DNA from: Bacilli bacterium
Lineage (GTDB): Bacteria; Bacillota; Bacilli; RF39; UBA660
Reading direction: 5' to 3'
DNA: 64,000 nucleotides
NCBI GenBank assembly: GCA_017525855.1
Contig: JAFXSE010000026.1
Location: 176,569 to 240,568 of the forward strand
Below are positions 44,287 to 53,212 of the stretch, in pieces. The position numbers were made by a program, and so were the translations under genes. The notes under the pieces are model-generated. The model saw only the letters and a list, made by a program, of their open reading frames with translations. It was not told the DNA's origin and searched no databases. How positions within the stretch are numbered: position 1 is the first letter of the stretch; every line of letters starts with the position of its first letter.

Positions 44287-45172
44287 TAATCTTTATATAA
44301 AAAGGGATGACTTAATTCCAATATCTTTTGGAGGAAATAAAGCAAGGAAAGCAATAAATTTTTTTCATGAAATAGATAATGGTAATTATGATTGTGTAGT
44401 AACATATGGTAGTAGCAGTTCTAATCATTGTAGAATTGTATCAAATATGTGTGCGAGTAGAAATATAAAATGCTATATTATAAGTCCAAAAGAAGCTTCT
44501 GAAACAACTTTTAATAAAAAAATGATGGAATTGTTTGAAGCAACTATAATTGAAGTTCCAGTTGATAGTGTTCATGATACTATAGAGAATAAATTAAAAG
44601 AATTAAAAAAATCCGGTTTAAAACCTTACTTTATACCAGGGGGTGGACATGGTAATTTAGGCACAAAGGCATATATTGATTGCTATGATGAAATAATTGA
44701 ATATGAAAAAACAAACAATATAAGATTCGATTATATCTTCTTTGCTTCTGGTACTGGTACTACACATGCAGGCTTAGTATGTGGTCAATATTTAAATCAT
44801 GATTATGATAAAAAAATTGTTGGAATAAGTATAGCAAGAAAAAACCCTAGAGGTAAAAGTGTTGTACTTGAAAGTATATATGAGTATTTAAATAGTTTAA
44901 ATATTAAATATGATAAAGATAAAATAGAAGACCTTACAATATTTGATGATTCATATACTGGAGATGGTTACGGAAAAGAAAATGAGAAAATTATTTCTGT
45001 AATAAAGGACAGTATGATTAAATATGGTATTCCACTAGATTCTACTTATACAGGAAAAGCATTTTATGGTATGCAAGAATATTTAATAAAAAAAAATATA
45101 AAGAGCAAGAACATTTTGTTTATACATACTGGAGGTACGCCGTTGTTCTTCAATGATTTAGAAAGGATGTAA
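44255..45172 (+). CDS. PLP-dependent enzyme of the ACC deaminase / D-cysteine desulfhydrase family
   Basis: This fold-type II PLP protein of 305 aa starts with LYIKRDDLIPISFGGNKARK, where K29 is the expected PLP lysine, followed by TYGSSSSNHCRIVSNM (substrate loop), PGGGHGNLGTKAY and FASGTGTTHAGL (phosphate-binding loop). Relatives act on D-cysteine, 1-aminocyclopropane-1-carboxylate or related small amino acids. Its presence inside a glycan operon next to an ATP-grasp ligase suggests it makes or modifies an amino acid that decorates the polymer; the substrate is not known. It overlaps the GNAT gene by 32 bases. Confidence 0.85.
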   Translation: MKETLIQKINNNLYIKRDDLIPISFGGNKARKAINFFHEIDNGNYDCVVTYGSSSSNHCRIVSNMCASRNIKCYIISPKEASETTFNKKMMELFEATIIEVPVDSVHDTIENKLKELKKSGLKPYFIPGGGHGNLGTKAYIDCYDEIIEYEKTNNIRFDYIFFASGTGTTHAGLVCGQYLNHDYDKKIVGISIARKNPRGKSVVLESIYEYLNSLNIKYDKDKIEDLTIFDDSYTGDGYGKENEKIISVIKDSMIKYGIPLDSTYTGKAFYGMQEYLIKKNIKSKNILFIHTGGTPLFFNDLERM

Positions 45173-45178
45173 TACAAT

Positions 45179-46144
45179 ATGAACATTTTAATAACTAGTG
45201 CAGGTACAAGAAATAAAGTTGTACAATATTTTAGAAAAGAATTTAAAGATTTAGGTAAAGTAATTGCTACTGATATGAGTGATTTGGCTCCCGCAGTTTA
45301 TGAAGCGGATAATTTCTATTTAGTTCCTAGAATAGATGATCCAACATACATTGATAAACTATTAGAAATATGTAAAAAAGAAAACATAGATTGCTTATTT
45401 GCTTTAATCGATCCTGAACTTAGCTTAATAGCAAAGAATAAAGATAGATTCTTAGAAATTGGAGTAACACCTTTAATCTCTAACTATGATGCAGTAGAAT
45501 TGGCATTTGATAAATATGAAATGTTTAAGTATTTAAATTCCAATGGATATAAAACAGCTAAATCATATATAGATAAAGATGAGTTTTATAAAGACTTAGA
45601 AAACGGTATTATCAGTTTTCCTGTATTTGTAAAACCATATAAAGGTAGTGCAAGTATAAATATAAATAAAGTTAGTTCAAAAGAAGAAATAGATACTTTA
45701 TTTGATGTATATGATGACTTAATAATTCAAGAATTCCTTGATGGTAAAGAAATAGGTGCTGATGTTTATATTGATCCAATTTCTAAAAAGGTTGTTTCTA
45801 TCTTTACTAAAGAAAAAATTAAAATGAGAGCTGGAGAAACTGATAAAGCCAGATCATTTAAAGATGAAAAACTATTTCGTTTAATAACTAAATTAGTTGA
45901 AGAAATTGGTTATGAATATATGATTGATATGGATATATTTAGAATTAATGGAGAGTATTATATTTCTGAAATAAATCCAAGATTTGGTGGAGGATACCCA
46001 CATGCTTATGAAAGTGGTGTTAATTTCCCTAAATTAATTGTTAATTCAATGAAAGGTATCGAAAACCAAAATGAAATTGGAAACTATAATGAAGACATTT
46101 ATATGATGAAATATAATGAAATTAAAATCATAGAAAAAAAATAA
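45179..46144 (+). CDS. ATP-grasp ligase
   Basis: The 321-aa protein has a small Rossmann-like N-domain (NILITSAGTRNKVVQYFRKE) and an ATP-grasp fold: FPVFVKPYKGSASININKV (ATP-binding Lys), IIQEFLDGKEIGADVYID, DMDIFRINGEYYISEINPRFGGGYPHAYE with the metal-binding Glu and Asn. It resembles carbamoyl-phosphate-synthase-like ATP-grasp proteins of glycan loci that form amide bonds between a carboxylate and an amine. The operon partner PLP enzyme and GNAT suggest an amino-acyl decoration of an amino sugar; that is inference. Confidence 0.85.
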   Translation: MNILITSAGTRNKVVQYFRKEFKDLGKVIATDMSDLAPAVYEADNFYLVPRIDDPTYIDKLLEICKKENIDCLFALIDPELSLIAKNKDRFLEIGVTPLISNYDAVELAFDKYEMFKYLNSNGYKTAKSYIDKDEFYKDLENGIISFPVFVKPYKGSASININKVSSKEEIDTLFDVYDDLIIQEFLDGKEIGADVYIDPISKKVVSIFTKEKIKMRAGETDKARSFKDEKLFRLITKLVEEIGYEYMIDMDIFRINGEYYISEINPRFGGGYPHAYESGVNFPKLIVNSMKGIENQNEIGNYNEDIYMMKYNEIKIIEKK

Positions 46145-46163
46145 TATCATAGGGAGTGATATA

Positions 46164-47294
46164 ATGAAAAAAGCATTATTTGTAGCAACAGTAGCTAGTC
46201 ATATTAGGGCTTTTCATTTGCCATATTTAAAGCTTTTGAAAGATAATGGATATAAAGTTTATGTCGCAGCTAATTGGAATCTTAATAAAAATGAAAAACT
46301 TCCAAATTGTGATGAATTTATACAGATACCGATTCAAAGAAGTCCATATTCATTAAAAAATATTACTGCAATAAAAGAGTTAAAAAGAGTAATTGAAAAA
46401 GAAAAATTTGATATTATTCATTGCCATACACCTATGGGTTCTGTTGTTGCTAGATTGGCATCTATAAAAGCTCGAAAAAATTATGGTACTAGAGTAATAT
46501 ATACTGCTCATGGGTTTCATTTCTACAAGGGAGCACCTAAAAAAAATTGGTTAATGTTTTACCCTGTCGAATGGTATCTAGCCAAATATACAGATTGTTT
46601 AATCACAATTAATGGTGAGGATTATGATATTGCGAAGAAAAAATTTACTAAAAGATGTCATAGTGTTCTGTATGTTCCTGGTGTTGGGATAGATCCACAA
46701 AAATTTAATATAAATATTAGTAATCTAGAAAAACAAAAACTGAGAGAATCACTTGGTTTGAAAAAAGATGATTTTGTATTTCTATATCCCGCAGAATTAT
46801 CCTCAAGGAAAAGGCAACTATGGCTTATTAATTCATTATCTACAGTTTTACAAAAGCACGCTAATATTCATATACTATTAGCTGGCAAAGACTCATTAAA
46901 GGGCGAATGTCAAAAATTAGTGAATAAAAGAAACCTACAAAGTAATATTCATTTTTTAGGATATAGAAATGATATACCTAAACTATTAGAAATTGCAGAT
47001 GCAGCTATATCATCTGCTAGACAAGAAGGATTGCCAGTTAATATAATGGAGGCAATGTATAAAGAATTACCAATAGTTGCTTCAAATTGCCGTGGGAATC
47101 GAGATCTAGTTATGAATAATAAGAATGGTTATTTAATAGATATAAATGACTATAATAAATATGCAGAATGTGTTGAAAAAATATATTTAGATAAAGAAAA
47201 AAATAAGGAATTTGGTATTCAGAGTAAAAAGCTGATTGAAAGATATTTATTAGATAATATAGTAGAAGAAATGAAAAAGATTTATAAGATTTAA
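46164..47294 (+). CDS. Glycosyltransferase family 4 (GT-B)
   Basis: The 376-aa cytosolic enzyme starts ALFVATVASHIRAFHLPYL, has FDIIHCHTPMGSVVARLA, YTAHGFHFYKGAPKKNW, PGVGIDPQKF, and a C-terminal GT1/4 nucleotide-sugar domain with LSSRKRQLWLI and SSARQEGLPVNIMEAM (E-x7-E-like region). It is close in layout to EpsD/EpsF-type transferases and likely adds the second sugar to the lipid-linked unit. Confidence 0.9.
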   Translation: MKKALFVATVASHIRAFHLPYLKLLKDNGYKVYVAANWNLNKNEKLPNCDEFIQIPIQRSPYSLKNITAIKELKRVIEKEKFDIIHCHTPMGSVVARLASIKARKNYGTRVIYTAHGFHFYKGAPKKNWLMFYPVEWYLAKYTDCLITINGEDYDIAKKKFTKRCHSVLYVPGVGIDPQKFNINISNLEKQKLRESLGLKKDDFVFLYPAELSSRKRQLWLINSLSTVLQKHANIHILLAGKDSLKGECQKLVNKRNLQSNIHFLGYRNDIPKLLEIADAAISSARQEGLPVNIMEAMYKELPIVASNCRGNRDLVMNNKNGYLIDINDYNKYAECVEKIYLDKEKNKEFGIQSKKLIERYLLDNIVEEMKKIYKI

Positions 47295-47315
47295 ATTTAT
47301 GATAGAGGTGGTTGT

Positions 47316-48491
47316 GTGAATTTATTTAAAACATTAATATATATGTATTTACTGCTAAGACCATATTATTTTTTTAGTTCTGGATCATTACAAATAAGTG
47401 ATTTTGCTTTAATACTAGCTTTTTTTGTATTTTTGTTGCAGAGTGCTTCAAATAAGAAGATAATAATCAATAATATTCAAAAAAACCGTGAATTTCTTAT
47501 TTTTACATTACTTGTTATTATAATCAATGGTATATATTATATAATATATGGCGACTTCACTTTTATAAAATCAAGTTTGTTTTTTATATTTAATTTTATT
47601 GTTATTATTCTATTTTCTAACTTAATAGAAGATAGTAATTTTTTAGTAAAAATGTCAAAGATTATGAAATTAAATCTCCTAATTCAACTTTTAATATGTA
47701 TAACCAAAATTGGAAGAATTTATGGTGGAGTAAGATATATGGGCACTTTTAATGATCCAAACCAATTCGCTTATTTTGTATTAACTACATATAGTATATT
47801 TTTTTTGTTGAATTATAAAGAAAAAAATATGAATTTACTTTTATATTTGCTAATAACTGTGTTTTTAATTATTCAGTCTGGTTCAACAGGAATGTTATTG
47901 GGAGTAGGAGTATTTGTTATATTTGAAATCATTGCTATATTAAAAAATATTCCTAGATTTTTTAAAAAGTATTTACAATATATTATAGGGTGTGCCTATA
48001 TCATATTACTTTTATTTTCAATATATGAATTAGTTATATTTGCTAATCCAAGTGTTAAGAATGATGTAAAAAACAGACTATCAAATATTAACATTGTGAC
48101 AAGACTTAATAATAAACTAGTAAAAGCAAACAAAAGTCAAGGTAACTTATGGCAAGAAAGAGGATATGATAGAATTTATTATTATCCAAAATACTTGATA
48201 TTTGGTTTTGGAGAAGGAAATTATAGCAGATTATCTTTGACATATTATCACGGTGAACTTCATGCCACTTTTCCATCAATTTTATTTTGCTATGGTATTA
48301 TTCCGTTTTTGATATTGATTAAATGGATATATAAAAAAATGAAAAAAATTCCACTTGGAATTTTAGTAATATATATTGCATTATTTGCCGAAAGTTTTAC
48401 ACTACAAAATGAGAGACAATCATTATTTTGGATAATAGTTTTATTAGCTTCATTGTTTAGAAAAGAGGGTGAAATGGTTGAACAGAATTAA
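47316..48491 (+). CDS. Wzy-like polysaccharide polymerase (O-antigen ligase family)
   Basis: A 391-aa integral membrane protein with about ten hydrophobic helices and a larger loop near residues 245-320 that contains NLWQERGYDRIYYYPKYLIFGFGEGNYSR. This matches the O-antigen ligase/polymerase layout, where that loop carries catalytic Arg and His residues. It would join repeat units on the outer face of the membrane. GTG 47316 follows GAGGTGG. Sequence conservation is low in this family, so the call rests on topology and context. Confidence 0.8.
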   Translation: MNLFKTLIYMYLLLRPYYFFSSGSLQISDFALILAFFVFLLQSASNKKIIINNIQKNREFLIFTLLVIIINGIYYIIYGDFTFIKSSLFFIFNFIVIILFSNLIEDSNFLVKMSKIMKLNLLIQLLICITKIGRIYGGVRYMGTFNDPNQFAYFVLTTYSIFFLLNYKEKNMNLLLYLLITVFLIIQSGSTGMLLGVGVFVIFEIIAILKNIPRFFKKYLQYIIGCAYIILLLFSIYELVIFANPSVKNDVKNRLSNINIVTRLNNKLVKANKSQGNLWQERGYDRIYYYPKYLIFGFGEGNYSRLSLTYYHGELHATFPSILFCYGIIPFLILIKWIYKKMKKIPLGILVIYIALFAESFTLQNERQSLFWIIVLLASLFRKEGEMVEQN

Positions 48492-49401
48492 TTTAACATT
48501 TGGTATACCTGTATATAATGCAGAAAAGTATATTATTGAATTATTAAAATGCTTTAAAGATACTAAATATTTTACTTATGAAGTAATAATAGTTGATGAT
48601 GGAAGTACAGATAATTCATATGAAATTTGTAAAAATTATAATAACAAGAATTTTAAAGTATACCATAAGAAAAATGAAGGAGTATCTGCAACAAGGAATT
48701 TTATTATCGACAAGGCTAATGGAGAATGGATTACTTTTATTGATTCTGATGACTTAATCAATTTTGATAAGTATGCTGCACTTTTTATTAAAATTATGAA
48801 GAATGAATATGATTATCATGTTGGAATACGCAAACAAAAACATTATAATTTAAATTCTAACAAGTATACATATTTAATAGAAAATGAAATAATCAATTCC
48901 CCAGTAGATAAATTTTACAAGTTAGAAATAGTACAAAAACATAATATTAAATTTAACACGAAATATAGTTTGGGCGAGGATTTATTATTTAATTTACATT
49001 ATTTAAAACATTCAAAGAATGTAAACTATTATTTTGGCGAAGGTATGTATATAATTAGAGTAGTTAATCAAGATTCATTAACCCATAAGTATAGAAAAGA
49101 CAAGTTTGAAGAATTAATGTCTGTAAATAATGAATGCATAAAACTATTCAGTAATGATAAAAAAGTTTTAAAAAGTTTAGAGTACATTAGAGTTAAAAAT
49201 TGTATATCGTGTATCAAAGATATATATATATTTCCAGGAAAAATTAATAAACCCAAAGAATATATAAATAAAATTAGGAAAAATAAAAAAATGCAATTTG
49301 CATTATTAAATAGTTTATCTACCACTTTAGTATATTATTTTTGGTATTTTGTGCCAAATAGTTTTAAACTTTTTATTATTAGAAACAAATACAGTAAATA
49401 G
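48478..49401 (+). CDS. Glycosyltransferase family 2
   Basis: This GT-A enzyme of 307 aa begins NLTFGIPVYNAEKYI and has IIVDDGSTDNSYEIC, a basic turn KNEGVSATRNFIID, and ITFIDSDDLI with the metal-binding D-x-D. TTG 48478 with GAGGG upstream is preferred over the GTG at 48469, which would overlap the ribosome site. The start lies inside the polymerase gene (14-base overlap). Confidence 0.88.
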   Translation: MNRINLTFGIPVYNAEKYIIELLKCFKDTKYFTYEVIIVDDGSTDNSYEICKNYNNKNFKVYHKKNEGVSATRNFIIDKANGEWITFIDSDDLINFDKYAALFIKIMKNEYDYHVGIRKQKHYNLNSNKYTYLIENEIINSPVDKFYKLEIVQKHNIKFNTKYSLGEDLLFNLHYLKHSKNVNYYFGEGMYIIRVVNQDSLTHKYRKDKFEELMSVNNECIKLFSNDKKVLKSLEYIRVKNCISCIKDIYIFPGKINKPKEYINKIRKNKKMQFALLNSLSTTLVYYFWYFVPNSFKLFIIRNKYSK

Positions 49402-49427
49402 AATCAGATGTTAGAAAGGAGAATACA

Positions 49428-50498
49428 ATGAAAATATTTTTAAATGCATACATTCAGAAAAATCTTGGGGATGATCTTTTTGTAAAAATAATAACGGAGA
49501 GATACAAAAATCATGAATTTATTGTGCCAGATAAAGCCAAATATTTAGTTGAAGATAATTTTTCTTTCTATCAACAAAATGATAAAATAAATAATATAAT
49601 AAAGGCATTTACATTAGGTAGAGTTTCAATACAGAATAAAACAATGAAAAAGGCTGATTATTCAGTTTCAATTGGCGGAAGTATGTATATTGAAAGAAAT
49701 TACAAAGGCTTAAAAAAAATAATATATAGTTTATTGTATGTTCCTAAATATGATTTTATTATTGGCGCTAATTTTGGGCCTTATAAAACTACAAGATTTT
49801 TCCGAAAATACCATAATGCTTTTCAAAAGGCGAAAGACGTTTGTTTAAGAGATAAGTATTCATATGATTTATTTAAAGATATAAAACATTGCAGATATGC
49901 TCCTGATATTATATTTTCATTAGACACTAGTAAGTTTATTAATAAAAAAAGTAAAAGAGTTATTATTTCAGTAATTGATTGTACAAAAAGGTTCCAAGAC
50001 ACTATATCAAAAAAGTATTTTACCAAAATAGTAGAAATTATTAATTATTATAGAAAAGCTGGCTATAAAGTTTGCTTAATGTCTTTCTGTAAATTAGAAG
50101 GTGATGAAGAAGCAATAAAAAAAGTTTTAGATATGTTAGATAATAAAAACAATATTGAAACATATTTTTATGATGGAAATATTGATGAGGCATTAAATAA
50201 AATTGGGGATTCATCAATAATTGTGGGAACCAGATTTCATGCTAATATAATTGGTTTAGTTTTTGGCAAAAAAGTTATTCCAATTTCTTATAGTGATAAA
50301 ACACTTAATGTGTTAAATGATATAAATTATGGAAACCCGATAATTGATATAAATAATATTGATAGTTTTGATATATCAGATCTAGATTTGAAATATAAAA
50401 ATAGTAATTTAGATATTTATCAAATAAAGCAACAATCATTAAAGCATTTTTGTAATTTAGATAATCTCTTATTAAAAGAAGGTGATAATATTGAATAG
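49428..50498 (+). CDS. Polysaccharide pyruvyl transferase family protein
   Basis: The 356-aa product carries the CsaB/WcaK-type signature: IQKNLGDDLFVKIITERY at the start (the N-x-GDD element), SIGGSMYIE, GANFGPYKTT, CLRDKYSYDLF, APDIIFSL and IIVGTRFHANIIGLVFG. These enzymes attach pyruvate ketals from phosphoenolpyruvate to sugars, giving an acidic polymer; some relatives have other transferase roles. It overlaps the next gene by 8 bases if the TTG start there is used. Confidence 0.88.
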   Translation: MKIFLNAYIQKNLGDDLFVKIITERYKNHEFIVPDKAKYLVEDNFSFYQQNDKINNIIKAFTLGRVSIQNKTMKKADYSVSIGGSMYIERNYKGLKKIIYSLLYVPKYDFIIGANFGPYKTTRFFRKYHNAFQKAKDVCLRDKYSYDLFKDIKHCRYAPDIIFSLDTSKFINKKSKRVIISVIDCTKRFQDTISKKYFTKIVEIINYYRKAGYKVCLMSFCKLEGDEEAIKKVLDMLDNKNNIETYFYDGNIDEALNKIGDSSIIVGTRFHANIIGLVFGKKVIPISYSDKTLNVLNDINYGNPIIDINNIDSFDISDLDLKYKNSNLDIYQIKQQSLKHFCNLDNLLLKEGDNIE

Positions 50499-51558
50499 CC
50501 AGGAATTATTTGAAAAAAGTTATAACACTGGATTGATAACAGAACAAGTTTATAATTATTTGAGTAACAATATTGTTGAAAATAAACTAAAGAAAATAAA
50601 TGGCAATAGAAAAATCAGTATAATAATACCTACGTATAAAAGAGAAAAACTATTAATAGAATGTATTGATAGTATATTAAAACAGTCCTATCAAAACTTT
50701 GAAATAATAGTAGTTGATGATTGCTCAAATGATGGTTCATTTGAACGAGTTAGTAAAAAATACGAATTAGAAAAAAGAATCGTTTTCATTAAAAATGATA
50801 TAAATTCAGGCGCTGGATATAGTAGAAAAAATGGTTGGTGCATTGCAGAAGGTGATTATATAATTTTCAGCGATGATGATGATTATTATGTTGACTTTAA
50901 TTACTTCACAGATATTGTAAAGATATTTGAAGATGATAATTATTCAATCATCTGTTCAAATGCATATACATATTATGAAAAAGAAAACAGTTGTGATTTC
51001 CATGGGTTAAATTTTAAAACTGGAATAACAGCTACTGACTATTTAGAAAAATTCCAATTTTATTATAAAAAACCCCTTTCAACATTTACTGCGGCTTTTA
51101 GAAAAAAAGTATTGGAAAAAGCGGATTTTTCTAATATGGAAATGATGAACGATTCATCTATATATCTAAGAGCATTGACCAGTAGCAACAAGGTATATGT
51201 TAATGAAAAGATTATTGGTATGTATCGAATACATTCAAAAGGAATGTCATTTAACGTAAATTGTGATTTTTTAATCAAAAATTTGGATGAAAAGAAAATA
51301 GTATATAATCTTATAAAAGAAAAGGAAATTTTTAGCAATTACGATCAATGGTTAGAAAAGCAAGTAGAGCTAACTGTGAAATATTATATTGGTGGTACGC
51401 TTCCGAATAAAGAAAACTTACACAAAGTATATACTTGGGTGATTGATAATTGTAATAATGGTAAAAAAATTGTTAATAAATTGAAATTATATAATAAAAA
51501 AGCAAAACTCAGAAAAATTGTTAGAAAAACTATAAAGGTGAAACATGAGAACAAGTAA
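50491..51558 (+). CDS. Glycosyltransferase family 2
   Basis: The 355-aa enzyme has about 35 N-terminal helical residues and then the GT-A core: ISIIIPTYKREKLLIECI, IIVVDDCSNDGSFE, NSGAGYSRKNGWCIAEGDY and IIFSDDDDYY, in which the D-x-D is part of a run of four Asp. The C-terminal helical basic tail suggests membrane association. TTG 50491 with AAGGTG six bases upstream is more likely than GTG 50482. Confidence 0.87.
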   Translation: MNSQELFEKSYNTGLITEQVYNYLSNNIVENKLKKINGNRKISIIIPTYKREKLLIECIDSILKQSYQNFEIIVVDDCSNDGSFERVSKKYELEKRIVFIKNDINSGAGYSRKNGWCIAEGDYIIFSDDDDYYVDFNYFTDIVKIFEDDNYSIICSNAYTYYEKENSCDFHGLNFKTGITATDYLEKFQFYYKKPLSTFTAAFRKKVLEKADFSNMEMMNDSSIYLRALTSSNKVYVNEKIIGMYRIHSKGMSFNVNCDFLIKNLDEKKIVYNLIKEKEIFSNYDQWLEKQVELTVKYYIGGTLPNKENLHKVYTWVIDNCNNGKKIVNKLKLYNKKAKLRKIVRKTIKVKHENK

Positions 51559-53083
51559 TTCAATTAGAAATTCTTTTTCAGCAACGCTACAAACTCTTGT
51601 TACAATGATAGTTGGCTTTATTGCTCAAACTATATTTATAAGATTATTAGGTGCTGAATACTTAGGTTTAAATGGTTTGTTTACAAATATTCTTTCTATG
51701 CTAAGTATATTTGAATTGGGAATAGGGAATGCCATTGTATATAATTTATATAAACCAATTGCTGATAATGATATTGGAAAAATCAAGTCATTAATGAGAT
51801 TTTATAAAAAAGCATATAACATTATAGCTATTTTAGTATTAGTGTTTGGTTTGGTAATAGTTCCATTCTTACCTTTATTTGTTAAAAATGTCACTGTTGA
51901 TATTAACATTACTATTGTTTATATTTTGTTTTTAATGAGCAGTGTGGCATCATATGTTTTGACTTATAAGAGAAGTTTAATATATGCAAATCAAAAGAAC
52001 TATATTATTAATTACTTACATGCTGGTTATATAGTTATTTTGAATGTATTACAATTACTAGTTTTATACTTGTTTAAAAATTATTATATTTATCTTTTAT
52101 TAAAAATTGTGTGTCAATTATTAGAAAATATAATATTAAATGTTATTGCTAATAAAATGTATCCCTATTTAAAAGATAATGATGCAAGTAAATTAGATAA
52201 GAAAACTGAAAAGTCAATTTTTAAAAAAATAAAAGCATTATTTTTTCACAAAGTTGGATCATATATAGTATTAGGAACAGATAACTTAATTATATCTACA
52301 TTTATTGGTATTGTCGTAGTAGGATATTATTCAAATTATTACATGGTTATAAATGCAGTTAATACATTTGGATTTCAAATTATTACATCTGCTGTTGCTA
52401 GTATCGGAAATTTACTTGTTACTGAAAATGCAGAAAAGACTTATTCTGTATTTAAGAAGATAAGATTTTTGAACTTTTGGATTGCTTGCTTTTCTGCTAT
52501 TTGTATTTTAAACCTAATGCAGCCATTTATTAGACTATGGGCTGGTTCGAAATATTTATTATCAACAGCAGTATTAATCGTGTTAGTGTTTAACTATTAT
52601 CAGAAAATGATGCGTAGATCTTATGCTGCATTTAAGGATGCATCAGGTACCTGGGAAGAGGATAAGTATGTTCCAATTGTTGAATCAATTTTGAATGTTG
52701 TTTTTTCAATAGTTTTCTTAAAAATGTTTGGGCTTGTTGGAGTTTTTGTAGGAACTATTGTTAGTGGATTTGCAGTTTGGTGCTATAGTTATCCTAAATT
52801 TGTATATAAAAAACTATTCAAAAGATCATATCTAGATTATTCAAAAGAAACAATAGCATATATTTTAACATTTGTTTTGTTAGCTACTATTACATATCTA
52901 TGTACAAAACTATTTATATTTAACAATCAGTATATTCAACTAGGCATAAACTTAACAATATGTTTAATTGTTCCAAATTTATTAATGTTAATTATATTTA
53001 GAAAAACAGATAATTATAAGTATTTTGCTTCATTATTAAAAAAAATATTTGATAAATTTAGAAAAAAATTAAGAAAATCATAA
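51545..53083 (+). CDS. wzx: Wzx-type polysaccharide flippase
   Basis: A 512-aa integral membrane protein with about 12-14 hydrophobic helices that fits the MOP superfamily: NSFSATLQTLVTMIVGFIAQ then FIRLLGAEYLGLNGLFTNIL and IFELGIGNAIVYNLYKP. It flips the lipid-linked repeat unit to the outer face. The Wzx, Wzy and Wzz proteins together define a Wzy-dependent pathway. The gene overlaps the preceding GT2 by 14 bases and ends the long operon at terminator 53093-53124. Confidence 0.9.
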   Translation: MRTSNSIRNSFSATLQTLVTMIVGFIAQTIFIRLLGAEYLGLNGLFTNILSMLSIFELGIGNAIVYNLYKPIADNDIGKIKSLMRFYKKAYNIIAILVLVFGLVIVPFLPLFVKNVTVDINITIVYILFLMSSVASYVLTYKRSLIYANQKNYIINYLHAGYIVILNVLQLLVLYLFKNYYIYLLLKIVCQLLENIILNVIANKMYPYLKDNDASKLDKKTEKSIFKKIKALFFHKVGSYIVLGTDNLIISTFIGIVVVGYYSNYYMVINAVNTFGFQIITSAVASIGNLLVTENAEKTYSVFKKIRFLNFWIACFSAICILNLMQPFIRLWAGSKYLLSTAVLIVLVFNYYQKMMRRSYAAFKDASGTWEEDKYVPIVESILNVVFSIVFLKMFGLVGVFVGTIVSGFAVWCYSYPKFVYKKLFKRSYLDYSKETIAYILTFVLLATITYLCTKLFIFNNQYIQLGINLTICLIVPNLLMLIIFRKTDNYKYFASLLKKIFDKFRKKLRKS

Positions 53084-53092
53084 TTATGATAG

Positions 53093-53124
53093 AACTTTTG
53101 TAGAATATTCTATAAAAGTTTTTT
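53093..53124 (+). terminator. Rho-independent terminator after wzx
   Basis: AACTTTTGTAGAA and TTCTATAAAAGTT form a 13-bp stem (one G-T pair) with a 2-base loop, then a T-run. Confidence 0.88.
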
Positions 53125-53162
53125 ATTTTTAATAAAGTTTATTGATGATACTAAGACTAGAT

Positions 53163-53191
53163 TTGTAATATTATCTAATTTATAGTATAAT
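53163..53191 (+). promoter_or_regulatory. Promoter of the LCP gene
   Basis: TTGTAA and TATAAT with a 17-base spacer, upstream of GAGGTG and the ATG at 53213. Confidence 0.75.
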
Positions 53192-53212
53192 TTAAAAGTC
53201 TGAGGTGATTAG

